Shown here one piece after another: positions 20,912 through 31,555 of a stretch of 64,000 nt of DNA. The stretch is from Stachybotrys elegans (taxonomy: Eukaryota > Ascomycota > Sordariomycetes > Hypocreales > Stachybotryaceae), in contig JAGPNK010000005.1 of NCBI GenBank assembly GCA_020746835.1, positions 1,550,001-1,614,000 of the forward strand. The letters are read 5' to 3'. A model generated the notes under the pieces. The model was not told the origin of the DNA. It saw only the letters and a program-made list of their open reading frames with translations, and searched no databases. Positions within the stretch are counted from its first letter, which is position 1; each line of letters starts with the position of its first letter. The translations under genes and the position numbers were made by a program.

Positions 20912-21967
20912 TTATGCGGTGACGCCTCGGGACGCCCTGGACATCCTGAGACGGACGGTCTGCTCGTATAGGATATCCTTGAACGCAAATAGGAAGGCAG
21001 CCGTCAGCACACTCTGGGTCACCTTGGGACCGATGCCTACCATCATGTTAGCTTCTGCCGAGTAACCGCGAAGTTTCAACATACCCTTGTAGAGACCTGC
21101 ATAGCCCTCCTCTCGGATGACACGGCTGAGGGCCTGGATGGTGCCCTCCTTCTTGTCGCTGTGGCCTGCGACGTGCATCTGGCTCTTGACAGTGATGTAC
21201 GGGTACGTCACGGAGGTAGCAAAGAGCTTGCCGAGGGCGCCCAGCATGAAGGCGATGCCAGGCGTGACCTTTCTCTTCTTCTCGACCATGTTCTTCATCT
21301 GCTCGAAGAGCGTGTATTGAAGAATGGGGTTGATGACGAGGATGAGTGCGGGCAGCACACCGGAAAAGAGCGCCTGGGGGCCCTCATTCTTGAGTAGGGC
21401 CATCAGCGTACCGATGGTGCTCGGGGCCTTGGACCTGGCTGGTACTCCCGACTCGACATCGGCTTCCTTGTCCTGCTTGCGAGTGGTCACTCGGGTGTTG
21501 ACGACCCAGATAGGGTTGGTAATGATGACGGTGGCAGATCCGGCAATCGCTCCCGCCAGCATGGACTCGAGGGTAGTGAGCTTTTGGTTGACACGGCCGG
21601 CCTTCACAGCAGCCTTCTCCAGAAAGGCTCTGGTCCATTCGTACCAGTAGTAGTAGACGAAGTTGGTGATGCTGATGCCGAAGAGGGCCGAGTTGATGCC
21701 CGAGTAGAGTCCAGAAACGCCTTCGCGGGCGACGATCTTCTGGACAGCATCCATGAAGTTGCTCTCGGCCTTCTTTGACTCGACCTGCGCGCGGGTCGAG
21801 AGCGTGATGAGGGGGTAACTGAGTCGATGTAAGTGGGATTAAGCGAGACAAACGGACGAGGAGAGACTGTACGTAAGAACCATGGACAGGATGCCGCCGC
21901 CAGCGCCAGCCAGGGCGTGGGCGACATTGTCGTTCTGAGGGATGGGGGTCTTGGTGGTTGAAGCCAT
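20912..21967 (-). CDS. ANT1: Peroxisomal adenine nucleotide carrier (SLC25 family, ANT1/PMP34-like)
   Basis: Complement join 21967-21873, 21818-21085, 21036-20912; 317 aa, the usual size of a mitochondrial-carrier-family protein. Three repeats are visible: ALAGAGGGILSMVLTYPLIT, then LESMLAGAIAGSATVIITNP and LGALGKLFATSVTYPYITVK. Each carries a P-x-[DE/IxT]-like carrier signature on an odd-numbered helix; in the peroxisomal branch the usual D is replaced, as seen here (YPLIT, NPIWV, YPYIT). That pattern and the W-Y-E-W segment after helix 2 point to the ATP importer of the peroxisome membrane, which fuels fatty-acid activation. One CCGAGG (minus-strand CCTCGG, the FarA/FarB core) lies at 22162-22167, about 195 bp upstream, but a single 6-mer is weak evidence. 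Divergent from the AT-hook gene. Confidence 0.9.
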
Positions 21968-22741
21968 GGTGGTGGACGGAGAGTTATTGAATGAGGGAGG
22001 ACACAGAGAAGCGCGGTTGTAGCCAAGGGATGGGAACCGGGAGAGTGCAAACACGAGGTGGGATAAACGTGATGAATTAATAGGAAGTCTCCAGTTTCCG
22101 ATTGTTGATCTGCATTCACAAGAATGCCGGGTTGGAGGTAGTGTCAGAAGGGCCAATTATGCCGAGGTCAATCGCAAACATCTGCGCGCAGAAATGACGT
22201 GAAGCCGACGGGTACCGTAATGGGGCCACAGCCCACGCGCACCTTGCACTGCACTGCACCTTCCCGGCTGTCTGGCATGCGCTCGCATGTGACGTGGGGA
22301 AGGTACGTACCCAATCTCTTCAGTGTTCGGAGAAATGGAGGAACAGATCTGCCGATAGTGGGGCAAGGAGGTGTCAAAGAAAAAGTTCAGAGTCGAGTTC
22401 GAGGTGGGAAAAAAAGAAAAAAGAGACCCTGCGCGCTAACCTGAATCAGGCCTCCAGTAAACAAACCAGGCTCCCCTCCCCCAGACCGCTGGGCTAAAGT
22501 GCCTGCCAGCCAGCTCTAATCGATACCTGATGATACTTACCGCATCTAACCAAACACCATCTTCACGCTTCACGCATCACCGCCAGGCATGCAGTGACGT
22601 TTGATTGCACGCGAAACTGCCCCATGTCTTAGATTATTGCCGACCGATGCCACCGACACGAAATTTCAGACAGTAAAGGAATCAATTCCTGCTGGGCGGA
22701 CGTGTGGCGAATCCGTCCTTTTATTCACGACGACTAAGGCC
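21968..22741. promoter_or_regulatory. Divergent promoter region of ANT1 and the AT-hook gene
   Basis: 774 bp between two divergent start codons. Contains one CCGAGG at 22162-22167, a CCAAT at about 22153, an A-rich tract at about 22410-22425 and a CTCCCCTCCCCC stretch at about 22471-22485. No TATA box stands out on either side. Confidence 0.5.
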
Positions 22742-25700
22742 ATGGCAGCGCCGCCTAGCGTTGATATCATGTCCATGTCCAGATCCAGGTCCCGATCCTC
22801 GTCGCCCGATCCGCTCACAACATCGCCGCCTCTGCACAGCTTCCAACTATCCTCGCAGCGAGCGACGCGCAGCCAACGCACCAGCCGATTTCTCTCCGTC
22901 GACGACAACTCGCCTCGCAAGCAGACGTTTGAACTCGAGGTCGGCGACGGCAACTCGCCACAGAAGCTGCTCGTCACGGTCGAGACCGAGGGCAGCAGCA
23001 CCGCGAAGCCCGCCGCCCGCCGTCGCCTCTTCACGTCCCAGAGCCCAATGTCGGTCTTGAAGCCTCGCGCCGCGCGCGCCGTCACCACGACGGTCCCGCT
23101 GCGGGACACCATCGAGGAGGGACCCGGCGACGCGACAATAACCGCCACGACACCGAGACGACGCGGTCGCCCGCCAAAGACCAATGGAACCCCGATGCCA
23201 AGCGCCGGCACCAAGCGACGAGCAGGGACTCCGGGGAAGAGGACGCCGCGTCGTCCTCGCATATCCAAGGGTGCCGAGCTCCAAGACGCGCCCTCCGAGG
23301 CCAGCACGCGTCAAACCCCCAAATCCGCGAGGGGACGCGGGCGGCCGCGCAAGAACCCACCCGTCGAACCTTCCAGTGAATTGGGATACGGAACTGTCAC
23401 AAAGTCTGGGAGGAGGCGGCGTCAGGCCTTGATACCAGACGAGGTTCTGGAGATTGCCGACCAAGCTGCCGATGTTTCTTCGTCCGAGAACGAGTTTCCT
23501 GTGCTGGGAAACCATATTCCCGACTACACATCATCCATCGGCGGGCCATTACCTAGTGAGAACGACATGGACCTCATAAGAAGGCCCGAAGATGTCATCG
23601 AGTCAGAAAGCCGACTACGCTCAACCCCTCCCCAGGATTCTTTCGCAAACACTCGTGACGATCTCGACGCGCCTGCGATTGCTGATGCGGACGCGGACGA
23701 TGATGCCGAATCAGACATATGGATGGCAACTTTGTCCGACCAAGCAACACCTCGACCTGCGCGCCGCGCTAGAACTGCGTCCTCAGCGCCTCCGACACAG
23801 CCACAAAGCGAGGTCGGCCGGCAAGAAGAAGGGGAGCAGCAGCAGGACAATGGGGCGGGTGATTATGGCTACCTTGCTCCGGCAGCGAGCGATTTCTCAT
23901 CAGATGACGATCCAATGCCTCGGAATAACGACACAATTGCTCAGGGCGAGGATTTCAGTATGATATTCATGGAGTCGATCCGATCTTTCCATCAAGATTC
24001 GAGGCCCGTTGCAGAACACGAGGATTTTGGCGACGAAACAAATCTAATCATAAACAACACCTTGGAGTCTCTGCGGCAATCCGTCATGCAGGAAGAAGAG
24101 GCAGAGGTTACTGAAGTGCTATCCCCAGTACCTACTGCAGCTGAGATGTCGTACCAAGAATCATCCTTTGCTGGGCGCGAAGCAACACCGGCGCGCCGAG
24201 ATACCAACATGCCTCCAGAACACGTGCTTTCACCACGATTAGCTCGCAGCCCCCGCAAGATGAATAGCTCCCCCTTGAGGCACCGAGTTTTGATGAACAG
24301 TGCGAGGGCAGTAGGCGACAGCCCACGTCTCCCCGCCGAGGCCCGTGAGCAAGAACGACAGCAAACCCCTCCATCACGCAGGGAATCTGGTCGCTACAAT
24401 AAGGAGGCTACCGATCTATACGACGATTCCTTTTCCGAGATTCCGCAGACCTACCTTGAGGCAGCTACCCCTGGCAAGCCTACCAGAAATGTGCCTGATG
24501 ATCTTGACGAGGATATGGGCGAACAGGATGAGGAAATGGAAGAGGAAGAGGAAGAGGTTGAGGTTCCTCAAACCGCCGCAGCAGCCGCAGCAGTAAACGA
24601 GCACGATTACTCTCGTTCCACCAACGAAGCGGCAGGCCGAGCGCAGGAAGAGGCGTATGACCTCATGGACGAGTCTAGAGAAGTGGAGAGCAATCACGAC
24701 ATTGCAGAAGATGCTGACGATATGATCGCCGAGATAAACGAACATGAAGAGGAAGAGGAAGAGGAGGCCTACAGTTCTGAGAACGGGCTGGCAATTCAAC
24801 AGGAAACGATTAATGACGCTTCGAGGGACCAGCATACGGAAGAGGAAGCGGAAGCAGAAGCAGGTGAGGATCTGATACAGCTGAGCGAGCCTCCCGCACC
24901 TTCCAATGCCAGCATGGTATCTCGATCAGACCATACGAGACTCCCCACACCTGACGATACTCCCCCTTACGTCGAAACTGAGCCCTCGGAAGAGACTGAG
25001 AAAGATCTTGATGTGGCTGAGGCAGCGCCCCAAGCAGAGCTCCAGGCCGCATCCGAGACTGGATTTGATGCAACGCGTGAGCCAGCGGATGGGTCAGTAG
25101 ACGGGCCAACAGGCGAACCAGCACATGAATCACCAGTCATTGTCATCTCGGCGCAGTCAGAGGATGGGGTTGACGAAGAGGCGGCTCTGGCAGCTCAGAT
25201 CATTGAGCAGCAGGAGCGAGAGAGACTATCGGCTGAGCGATCGGCGGCTGTGGACATAACACCAGTCAACCAGATGTCATCACCTGCTCAACATTCGACA
25301 AGCCCAGAGGCTCAGCAGGAAAAGACCCTTCGTCCAGCTCTGTCCCCCATCATGCGAGCCGGTAGGGCCCTCCAGAGTGTAACGTCAGATCCGCCCTCCC
25401 CCGAAGCCGTCGAGAAGCAGCTCGGCAGCCCTTTCAGAAGGTCTGCAAGCAAGGAGTCATGGTCGGGATCTAGGGAAGGCCCAAACATCCGCCAGCATAC
25501 TGCCAATTCGCCCCGGCAGATGCCAATGCCTCAAACCCAGCCAACGCCTACTGGCAGACATCCCGAGGACCCTTTCGGTGCTTCCAGGAGCTCTGGTCAA
25601 GTCGGCTTTCTTCAGGCTCTTAGCCGTAGTCTTCGCAGCTCCGTTGGCCCTCCTAGGACAGCCTCAAGGGCCTCTCCGAGCTCCGTGCGCCTCACGCATC

Positions 25701-27703
25701 CTGATGACGAGATGAGCTGGATCGCGACCGAAGGGCCTATAAGCCCAAATCTAAGAGGAGACAACACGCTTGAAGAGGCCGCTCGATTCTCTACTACTGC
25801 AGCTTCGAGACCAACGCTACTTCCTACCCAAACCGATGGAGCAGCCGACATGCCCGATGAGGAGCCAGAAGAGGAGCAACAGGACGAGGACGAAGACGAA
25901 GGGGATGAGACCGATATCTGGGAATTCGAGGCGCGTCGTGATATGCCTAAATCCACTAGACAACAGCCATTCGGTACCAGAGTAGCGACAAACAACCGGC
26001 GCAGCGCACTGCCCAGTCCTTGGACCAAGAGAGCGACGCAAACAAGCTCCCTGAACAAGCCCTCTGCGCCACAGCCTGCTCCAGCGCCTGCTCCTGTGAG
26101 ACATGCTCCTAAGGAAATCGCACCGGACGCTGTGCCCGACGAGAGCCATGTTGAAGAGTTCTCAATGCTCAGTCAAACTCAGCGGAACAAGGGTCCCGAG
26201 GCCCCTAGAGAGCCAGAGGCACAAAGGGAGCCGGGGATCGGATCAGCCAAGCCTAAGCGGTTTGACCTATCGGCCTTCTTCTCCTCTCCGGCGACACTGC
26301 CGGGTCTGCTCGCCCAGAAGCTTCTGCCAGGCAAGTCACCAGCAGCTGCTGGCCCGCGAGCTGCTCAAGCTGAGCCTGTGCAAGGCGAGCCCACTGACGC
26401 GGCGCCCATTCTTCCAACAAGCTCCATGTTCCCCACTGTGGCACCGCAGAAGGACCTGCGTCCTCGTAGCAGATCCCGCGTGGACTTGTTCTCACCGGTT
26501 CGCCCACAGTCATCGCAACGGGGGCAGATGGATGAGGATGATCAGTCGGTAGGCGATGAGACCTTGGCCACGGAGACACGGGATGTCCCTAAGCAACAGC
26601 CCCAATCCCGTCCAGCACAGCAGCCGCAATTCAGGCCCAGTAGTAGATCTCGCATGGATATGTTGTCGCCGATCCGGCCCCAGTCACTGCAGCAAGACAC
26701 GGAGGAAGAGGAAGAGCCCGCACACGATGAGGCATCAACCGTGGAAGACGACACAAACGGTGGGACAGAGGAACAGCAGCCGTCATCACCTCCAGCGACC
26801 GCAGCCCCGGTACAGCTTCCCTCCATCTCGCAAAAGAGAAACTTCACACCCAATCCCCGCCGGACCAACACTTCCTTCTTCCAACCGTCGTCTGCTGCTC
26901 CGTCCAGCCACGCAGCGCCAACTCCGGCCCCAGCCGTCGTGCCGCCCTCGACGCCGACGAGAATGCAACTCACCCATGCCGACATAGAGCGCTGGCAGCA
27001 AGAGACGTCGCAGGCTAGCGAGGACTCCCTTCATCTGCGTCCGCTGCTCCGGCCGCTGCCGCCCAAGAACGCCTCGCCGACGAAATCCAGCCTCCGCTCG
27101 CCGCTCAAGCCTCACACGCCCGGCCGCATCGTAGAGTTCACGAGCAGCGTCCTCTCGCCCGTCGAGCAGGCACGCGCCCGCCAAGAGCGCCGTCTCTCCC
27201 AATCCTCCAATATCTCGTACAATGCGCCCGTTTCTGCTCCCGCTCCCGCTCCCGCCCCCATTCGCGTACCCTCCCTCCCCCCGCCTCGCCAGCACATGGA
27301 CAAGGAGAACCAGCGCCACCACCAGCATGAGCCGTCCGACGTATCCATGACAGACGCATCACCTCTCGACAAGTCCAACCAGCTGCCTCCGCCGTTGTCG
27401 CAGACGACCTGGACCCGGCAACACTGGCTCTTCCTCGACGCCCTCCTGCAGCTCCGCCGCCGCCGCCCCTTTGATGAAGCGTACCCGCGCCGCGCTGACG
27501 CCTACCTCGGCCGGACGGTCAAGAGCCACGGCGAAGCCATGCGCCTTGAGAGGTGGCACCTCGACTGCGTCGACGCCTTCAAGGCCGAAATCGGAGGGTG
27601 GGACGAGGCCATCCTCGTCAGGCGACTGTTTGCCCTGATCCTCGGCGAGGAGAAGCGTACACGCCGCGTGCCACGAAGACCTACGCGCGTCATGTTCCAT
27701 TAA
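22742..27703 (+). CDS. Large AT-hook protein, nuclear, acidic and mostly disordered
   Basis: Single exon, 1653 aa from the first in-frame ATG (22742); the open frame extends upstream only from a TTG. An SR-rich start (SMSRSRSRSSSPDP) is followed by two AT-hooks: RRRGRPPK at about residue 138 and RGRGRPRK at about 197, with a further basic patch between. The middle is low-complexity, with Glu-rich runs near residues 595 and 670. Near residues 1240 and 1300 a block is repeated twice (SRSRVDLFSPVRPQS and SRSRMDMLSPIRPQS). The segment TPGRIVEFTSSVLSP lies at about 1460, a KEN motif at about 1521 and a compact C-terminal domain of about 100 residues at the end (TWTRQHWLFLDALLQLRRRR...FALILGEEKR). 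AT-hooks bind the minor groove of A/T-rich DNA. The family is known in ascomycetes mainly as a putative AT DNA-binding protein; I know no defined role. Nuclear, cell-cycle-regulated function is inferred. Confidence 0.88.
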   Translation: MAAPPSVDIMSMSRSRSRSSSPDPLTTSPPLHSFQLSSQRATRSQRTSRFLSVDDNSPRKQTFELEVGDGNSPQKLLVTVETEGSSTAKPAARRRLFTSQSPMSVLKPRAARAVTTTVPLRDTIEEGPGDATITATTPRRRGRPPKTNGTPMPSAGTKRRAGTPGKRTPRRPRISKGAELQDAPSEASTRQTPKSARGRGRPRKNPPVEPSSELGYGTVTKSGRRRRQALIPDEVLEIADQAADVSSSENEFPVLGNHIPDYTSSIGGPLPSENDMDLIRRPEDVIESESRLRSTPPQDSFANTRDDLDAPAIADADADDDAESDIWMATLSDQATPRPARRARTASSAPPTQPQSEVGRQEEGEQQQDNGAGDYGYLAPAASDFSSDDDPMPRNNDTIAQGEDFSMIFMESIRSFHQDSRPVAEHEDFGDETNLIINNTLESLRQSVMQEEEAEVTEVLSPVPTAAEMSYQESSFAGREATPARRDTNMPPEHVLSPRLARSPRKMNSSPLRHRVLMNSARAVGDSPRLPAEAREQERQQTPPSRRESGRYNKEATDLYDDSFSEIPQTYLEAATPGKPTRNVPDDLDEDMGEQDEEMEEEEEEVEVPQTAAAAAAVNEHDYSRSTNEAAGRAQEEAYDLMDESREVESNHDIAEDADDMIAEINEHEEEEEEEAYSSENGLAIQQETINDASRDQHTEEEAEAEAGEDLIQLSEPPAPSNASMVSRSDHTRLPTPDDTPPYVETEPSEETEKDLDVAEAAPQAELQAASETGFDATREPADGSVDGPTGEPAHESPVIVISAQSEDGVDEEAALAAQIIEQQERERLSAERSAAVDITPVNQMSSPAQHSTSPEAQQEKTLRPALSPIMRAGRALQSVTSDPPSPEAVEKQLGSPFRRSASKESWSGSREGPNIRQHTANSPRQMPMPQTQPTPTGRHPEDPFGASRSSGQVGFLQALSRSLRSSVGPPRTASRASPSSVRLTHPDDEMSWIATEGPISPNLRGDNTLEEAARFSTTAASRPTLLPTQTDGAADMPDEEPEEEQQDEDEDEGDETDIWEFEARRDMPKSTRQQPFGTRVATNNRRSALPSPWTKRATQTSSLNKPSAPQPAPAPAPVRHAPKEIAPDAVPDESHVEEFSMLSQTQRNKGPEAPREPEAQREPGIGSAKPKRFDLSAFFSSPATLPGLLAQKLLPGKSPAAAGPRAAQAEPVQGEPTDAAPILPTSSMFPTVAPQKDLRPRSRSRVDLFSPVRPQSSQRGQMDEDDQSVGDETLATETRDVPKQQPQSRPAQQPQFRPSSRSRMDMLSPIRPQSLQQDTEEEEEPAHDEASTVEDDTNGGTEEQQPSSPPATAAPVQLPSISQKRNFTPNPRRTNTSFFQPSSAAPSSHAAPTPAPAVVPPSTPTRMQLTHADIERWQQETSQASEDSLHLRPLLRPLPPKNASPTKSSLRSPLKPHTPGRIVEFTSSVLSPVEQARARQERRLSQSSNISYNAPVSAPAPAPAPIRVPSLPPPRQHMDKENQRHHQHEPSDVSMTDASPLDKSNQLPPPLSQTTWTRQHWLFLDALLQLRRRRPFDEAYPRRADAYLGRTVKSHGEAMRLERWHLDCVDAFKAEIGGWDEAILVRRLFALILGEEKRTRRVPRRPTRVMFH

Positions 27704-28218
27704 CCCAACATACTACCCATACACCTACCTATCCGCACACACATACATAAAACCCCCCCCCTCCCGTAAAACTGAAGGATATTGTTGTCTTCCTTGGACA
27801 GCATTGGATGTTATCATGACGATGGAGTTTGCATTACTGGCAGGCGTTTTTGGCAATGCCCCTTGGCTTTGACTTGTATTTTTTTCTTCTCCTTCATTCC
27901 CTGGTATTGTTGGATTCTGTACGTGTTGGAGATACCACATGAACTTGCTGGCCGGTCTTTCTTGTACTCTCAGTTGAATCATGTATCACAGTGCCTTTGA
28001 TAGCACGGGAGTTAGTTGCAGCTTGCCGTCCGCTTTGTATGGTAGCTACGAAATCAGTCACGAACCTCCCAACGACAGGAGATTATTATCACCATGAGTA
28101 ACGTGAAAAGGGATGCGTTAGGAGTCCTTGTTGAAACGCCTGATCTACCATGGACACATTACAATACAGGCCTGTCCCTTCTGCCTTTGCCCCTTTCATT
28201 TTCTAGTTGCGCGGAGGA
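27704..28218. other. Convergent 3' region, AT-hook gene and RPN6
   Basis: 515 bp between two stop codons. Contains ACACAC/CCTACC repeats and a C8 run at about 27755 after the AT-hook stop, then AT-rich sequence fitting two 3' UTRs. No gene seen. Confidence 0.6.
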
Positions 28219-29636
28219 TTACTCTAGCAAGGAAGCCTGGTTCGTGTACAGCACGTCGACGACGCTGCTCAGCTTGTCAATCGTAGCGAGAGCAGCATCA
28301 TAAGACTCGTCACGGTGAGTCTCGTCGAAGATGATGAGGCAGCCGGCTCCCTGGTCCAGGACGCCGATAATAACTTTGTCAAGGATCATCTGAGACAGCT
28401 TGCGCTCAACCTGCTGGGTGTCGAGGCCGACAATCTTGGCGATGTGGTCAATCTCGACCCGGGAGAAGGGCTCGATGACCTTGATGAGGTTCTGTTCCAG
28501 CATGGCGTCGTAGAGGCGGCGCAGGTGGTTGCGGATGAAGGCATCGCTGCCGAGCTCGTAGCGGTAGGCCGAGAGGGCGCGCTCATACTCCTCGAGGGAG
28601 CGGTTGGAGTGTGCGCGGGCAATAGCCTTCATAGCCTCGAGATTCTTGCCAGCGTACTTGAGAGCTTGCTTAGAGGTCATAAGCTGGTTGACGTCATCGA
28701 CGAGGTTGAGCATAATCTTGCAGAGCAGCATGTACTGGAGGGCGGCCTGGGCCTTGGGGCCCTCATCCTGGGTGTGGTAGCCATCCAGCGCCTCGATGAA
28801 GTAGGAAAAGGCCGTGTTGAAGTCCTTGTCTTCTGCGTGGAGCATGCCGCTCTGCATATCGAGGTTCGCCTGGAGGAGAGGCGGGGTGTAGACGCTGGCA
28901 GCGCTGGTGCGGGCGCTGGTGAGGGCAGCGCGCGCCTTGGCGATGTTGCCGAGGGCGTGGTAGACGCGGGACTCGAGGAGCTGCACCTCGACGAGGCGGA
29001 GCTTGTCGTCGAGACGCTTGAGCTCACGCAGAAGGCCGTTGATGAGGGTGAGGGAGTCGTAGTAGGATTGCTTCGTCATGTAGAGGGTGACGAGACGGAC
29101 CTCGAGATCCTGGCGCTGGAAGGCGCGGCGCTCGGCTGTGGCCCATTCGATGCAGTCTTTTGTGACGGCAATCTCGATTTCGGTGCTGTTGGGGATGTCT
29201 TTGAAGAGGTCGAGCAATTGACGGACTGGCCAGAGCCTCTGGTTAGCACGCAGCTTGCGCCCTTGCTTCGTTATCCATCCGGGGGAGGCTTACCCAGCTT
29301 GGCCGACTTGGCCTTTGCGAAGGAGGAGAATACGGCCCGGCTTTCCCGCACGAGATTTACGAGGTCCTGTGTCTTCCTGTGTGCCACGTGTCAACGGATG
29401 AGCTCCTGGGCGGGCGGAAAGGCGCCGGAGGTAGGGGAAGAGGGCGTCACGCACTTCTCGTCTCTGTACAGCTCTCCCAAGCTCACGAGAGCGGCCTCGT
29501 ACTCTCGCGTAGCGGCATCCGAGGTTGCGAGGGGCGCCTTGGAGGTGATGTCCTTGTAGATGGCCTCGGCCTTTCTGGGGTCGGTTTTGGACAGCTGCTG
29601 GGCTTCCTGGACGCGGCCTGAGTCGCCGACCGCCAT
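28219..29636 (-). CDS. RPN6: 26S proteasome lid subunit Rpn6 (PSMD11)
   Basis: Complement join 29636-29455, 29376-29294, 29225-28219; 423 aa, matching the family. The N-terminal half is a stack of TPR-like helices (RVQEAQQLSKTDPRKAEAIY, EYEAALVSLGELY, TQDLVNLVRESRAVFSSFAK). The highly conserved stretch RLVEVQLLESRVYHALGNIA is present. The C-terminal third is a PCI domain ending in the winged helix (SRVEIDHIAKIVGLDTQQVERKL, then MILDKVIIGVLDQGAGCLII) and a final helix that helps build the lid. Rpn6 clamps the lid to the ATPase ring and 20S core and is needed for degradation of ubiquitinated proteins. The reverse strand of this gene also carries a long open frame that is a shadow. Divergent from the Mge1 gene. 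Confidence 0.95.
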
Positions 29637-30217
29637 GATGGAGGAGGATGTGGGGGTGCAGGGCTAAGCTGGTCGTAGGTATCGAGGGCCTGTTGTATAG
29701 GAGCGGTGCTTTGCTCTGTGTTACTGTAGCCGTGTCCAATCGCGAGCTGTAAAACCTGCGGTGTCGTGCGGGATGCGCTTCGGTGGCGATGCAAATGGTC
29801 GTGGTCGTGTTCGTGGTGGTTGCAATGATGAACAATCCAGAGCTCCAGCCCGGCCCTGCTCCTGCTCCTGCTAGCCCTCCAGGTTGCCGCAACACGACGT
29901 ACTCTCCAAATCGACTAGCCGCCTAACCTGGTATCGATACCGCCACTGTTCTCATTGGTGCGGGCCTTTGTTGTTCCGCTGAGCCCCGATTCAGCAAGCA
30001 GCGACTAATGCCAAGCTTGGGACAGGAAAAAAAAATGGATACGTAGAAAGAAAGCTCGGCCATAGTCGGACGTCGAAATTTCAGGAAGCTTTAAATTTAT
30101 ACTACCCATCTCACTTGAATCACCCGCACGCGACCAATCCGCAACACCGTCCAAGGCAACCCCCCCCCTAGAATCTTCCGTGTGTTGTTCTCATCACACT
30201 TGATACCCACCTTCAAG
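29637..30217. promoter_or_regulatory. Divergent promoter region of RPN6 and MGE1
   Basis: 581 bp between two start codons. It contains a heat-shock-like element (30075-30092, listed separately), an ATTGG at about 29954, a CCAAT at 30134-30138 and a C9 run at about 30162-30170. Both gene products belong to protein quality control, so shared stress induction is plausible. Confidence 0.55.
30075..30092 (+). promoter_or_regulatory. Heat-shock-like element upstream of MGE1
   Basis: Alternating inverted GAA units at strict 5-bp spacing: GAA (30075), TTC (30080), GAA (30085) and TTT (30090). Three units are perfect and the fourth differs by one base. Three or more alternating nGAAn units form the Hsf1 binding site. 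It lies 126-143 bp before the Mge1 start codon, whose product is the cofactor of mitochondrial Hsp70. Confidence 0.65.
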
Positions 30218-31017
30218 ATGATGCGCCAGGCCCTCTTCACCTCCTCCAGAGCCCTCCGCTCCGCCTCCAGAGCTGCTCCCCTGCGGCAACCACAGCTCTT
30301 CCAGACTGCAGCACCAGTGTTCGCATCCAGGGCCTTCCAGCCCGCAGTATCTCGGTGGTACAGCGACGCAAAGGACAACACCCAGGGCGAGAAGGCTGAG
30401 GCGCCGGACGCCGAAAAGACCGACACCAAGGAGAATGGCGAGTCCGACGTCATTGCCGAGCTGAAGAAGTCTCTCGAGGCCAAGGATGCCGAGGTCAGGG
30501 ATTGGAAGGTTGGTTTCCCAGCATTGACAGCCAAACGGCCCGACCCATAGCTAACTCGTCTTCCCTTCCACAGGACAAGTGCATGCGCACCGTCGCCGAC
30601 TTCCGCAACCTCCAGGACCGCACGCAGCGCGAGGTCAAGAAGGCCCGCGACTTCGCCATCCAGGGCTTCGCAAAGGACCTCATCGATAGCGTCGATAACC
30701 TCGACCGCGCTCTGTCCACCGTGCCCGCCGAGAAGCTCAATGTCCCCGAGAAGACGGAGCACCTCCAGGACCTCGCCAACCTCTACGAGGGCCTCAAGAT
30801 GACCGAGACCATCCTCATGCAGACCCTCGCCAAGCATGGCCTCGAGCGCCTCGACCCCAGCGGCGACAAGTTCAACCCCAACGAGCACGAGGCCACCTTC
30901 ATGGCACCCCAGCCCGACAAGGAGGACAACTCCGTCTTCCACGTTCAGCAGAAGGGCTTCAAGCTCAACGGCCGCGTGCTGCGCGCTGCCAAGGTTGGCG
31001 TCGTCAAGAACGCATAA
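30218..31017 (+). CDS. MGE1: Mitochondrial GrpE homologue, Hsp70 nucleotide exchange factor
   Basis: Join 30218-30508, 30574-31017; 244 aa. The N-terminus is a presequence rich in Arg, Ser and Ala without acidic residues (MMRQALFTSSRALRSASRAA), and probably is cleaved near SRWYSDAK at about residue 47. Then comes a charged coiled coil (VIAELKKSLEAKDAEVRDWKDKCMRTVADFRNLQDR), the long dimerisation helix of GrpE. The C-terminal beta domain has the conserved end of the family (FNPNEHEATFM, then NGRVLRAAKVGVVKN). It releases ADP from mitochondrial Hsp70 in the matrix, supporting protein import, folding and iron-sulfur cluster transfer. The donor is GTTGGT, an unusual but GT-type site; continuity of the coiled coil supports it. 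Two adjacent ATGs begin the frame. Confidence 0.95.
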
Positions 31018-31555
31018 ACCCCCCCCCATCTTTGGACATACCTTTGGGTGTCGAAAACGAAGACAGGTTGTCCGTGGCCCGACCGTGGGACCGGCGATCT
31101 ATGTTCATTTCTTGTAAAATAATCGTCATACGGGCCGGCGTTGGGTCAGACGTGTAATGCTCCTCTCTAGCTTGGTGGTGAATTTCTGCATGGCGGTTGA
31201 CGTCCGTTTGGACACCATGGAATGTATAACACATCGGGTTGTGTATATAACGGGCTCATGTATGAAAAGAAAAACAGTATGGATCTGATGGGAATTCGGA
31301 TGGACTCTTTATTGCTAATTTATCTTCTTGAGAGATAATGTATTACCACCTCATCAACTTTCAAACCACTCTGACCGACTCGTGCGTAGCTCATGCATAT
31401 CTATACTTGTCTATCACACTGTAGTTTCCATGGAACATCGTGAGATAAAAGCCATGTGAAAAAATCGGCCGAGGCATTACACACCCGCCTTCTATTAAAT
31501 ACACAACGTACACGCTCGTTCCCGCCATACGCCTCCATATCGTGCCGACCCAGGT
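31018..31555. other. Convergent 3' region, MGE1 and RFC1
   Basis: 538 bp between two stop codons, A/T-rich in its second half, consistent with two 3' UTRs and terminators. No gene seen. Confidence 0.6.

Noticed and set aside
22162..22167. FarA/FarB-type CCTCGG core before the peroxisomal carrier
   Set aside because: A single 6-mer in 774 bp is expected fairly often by chance, so it is only mentioned in the gene entry and not listed as a site.
22601..22741. Upstream extension of the AT-hook frame
   Set aside because: It can only begin with TTG; the first ATG at 22742 precedes the SR-rich start and is the more likely initiator.
28315..29559. 414-codon plus-strand open frame opposite RPN6
   Set aside because: A shadow produced by G/C-rich third positions; the minus strand encodes a full Rpn6.
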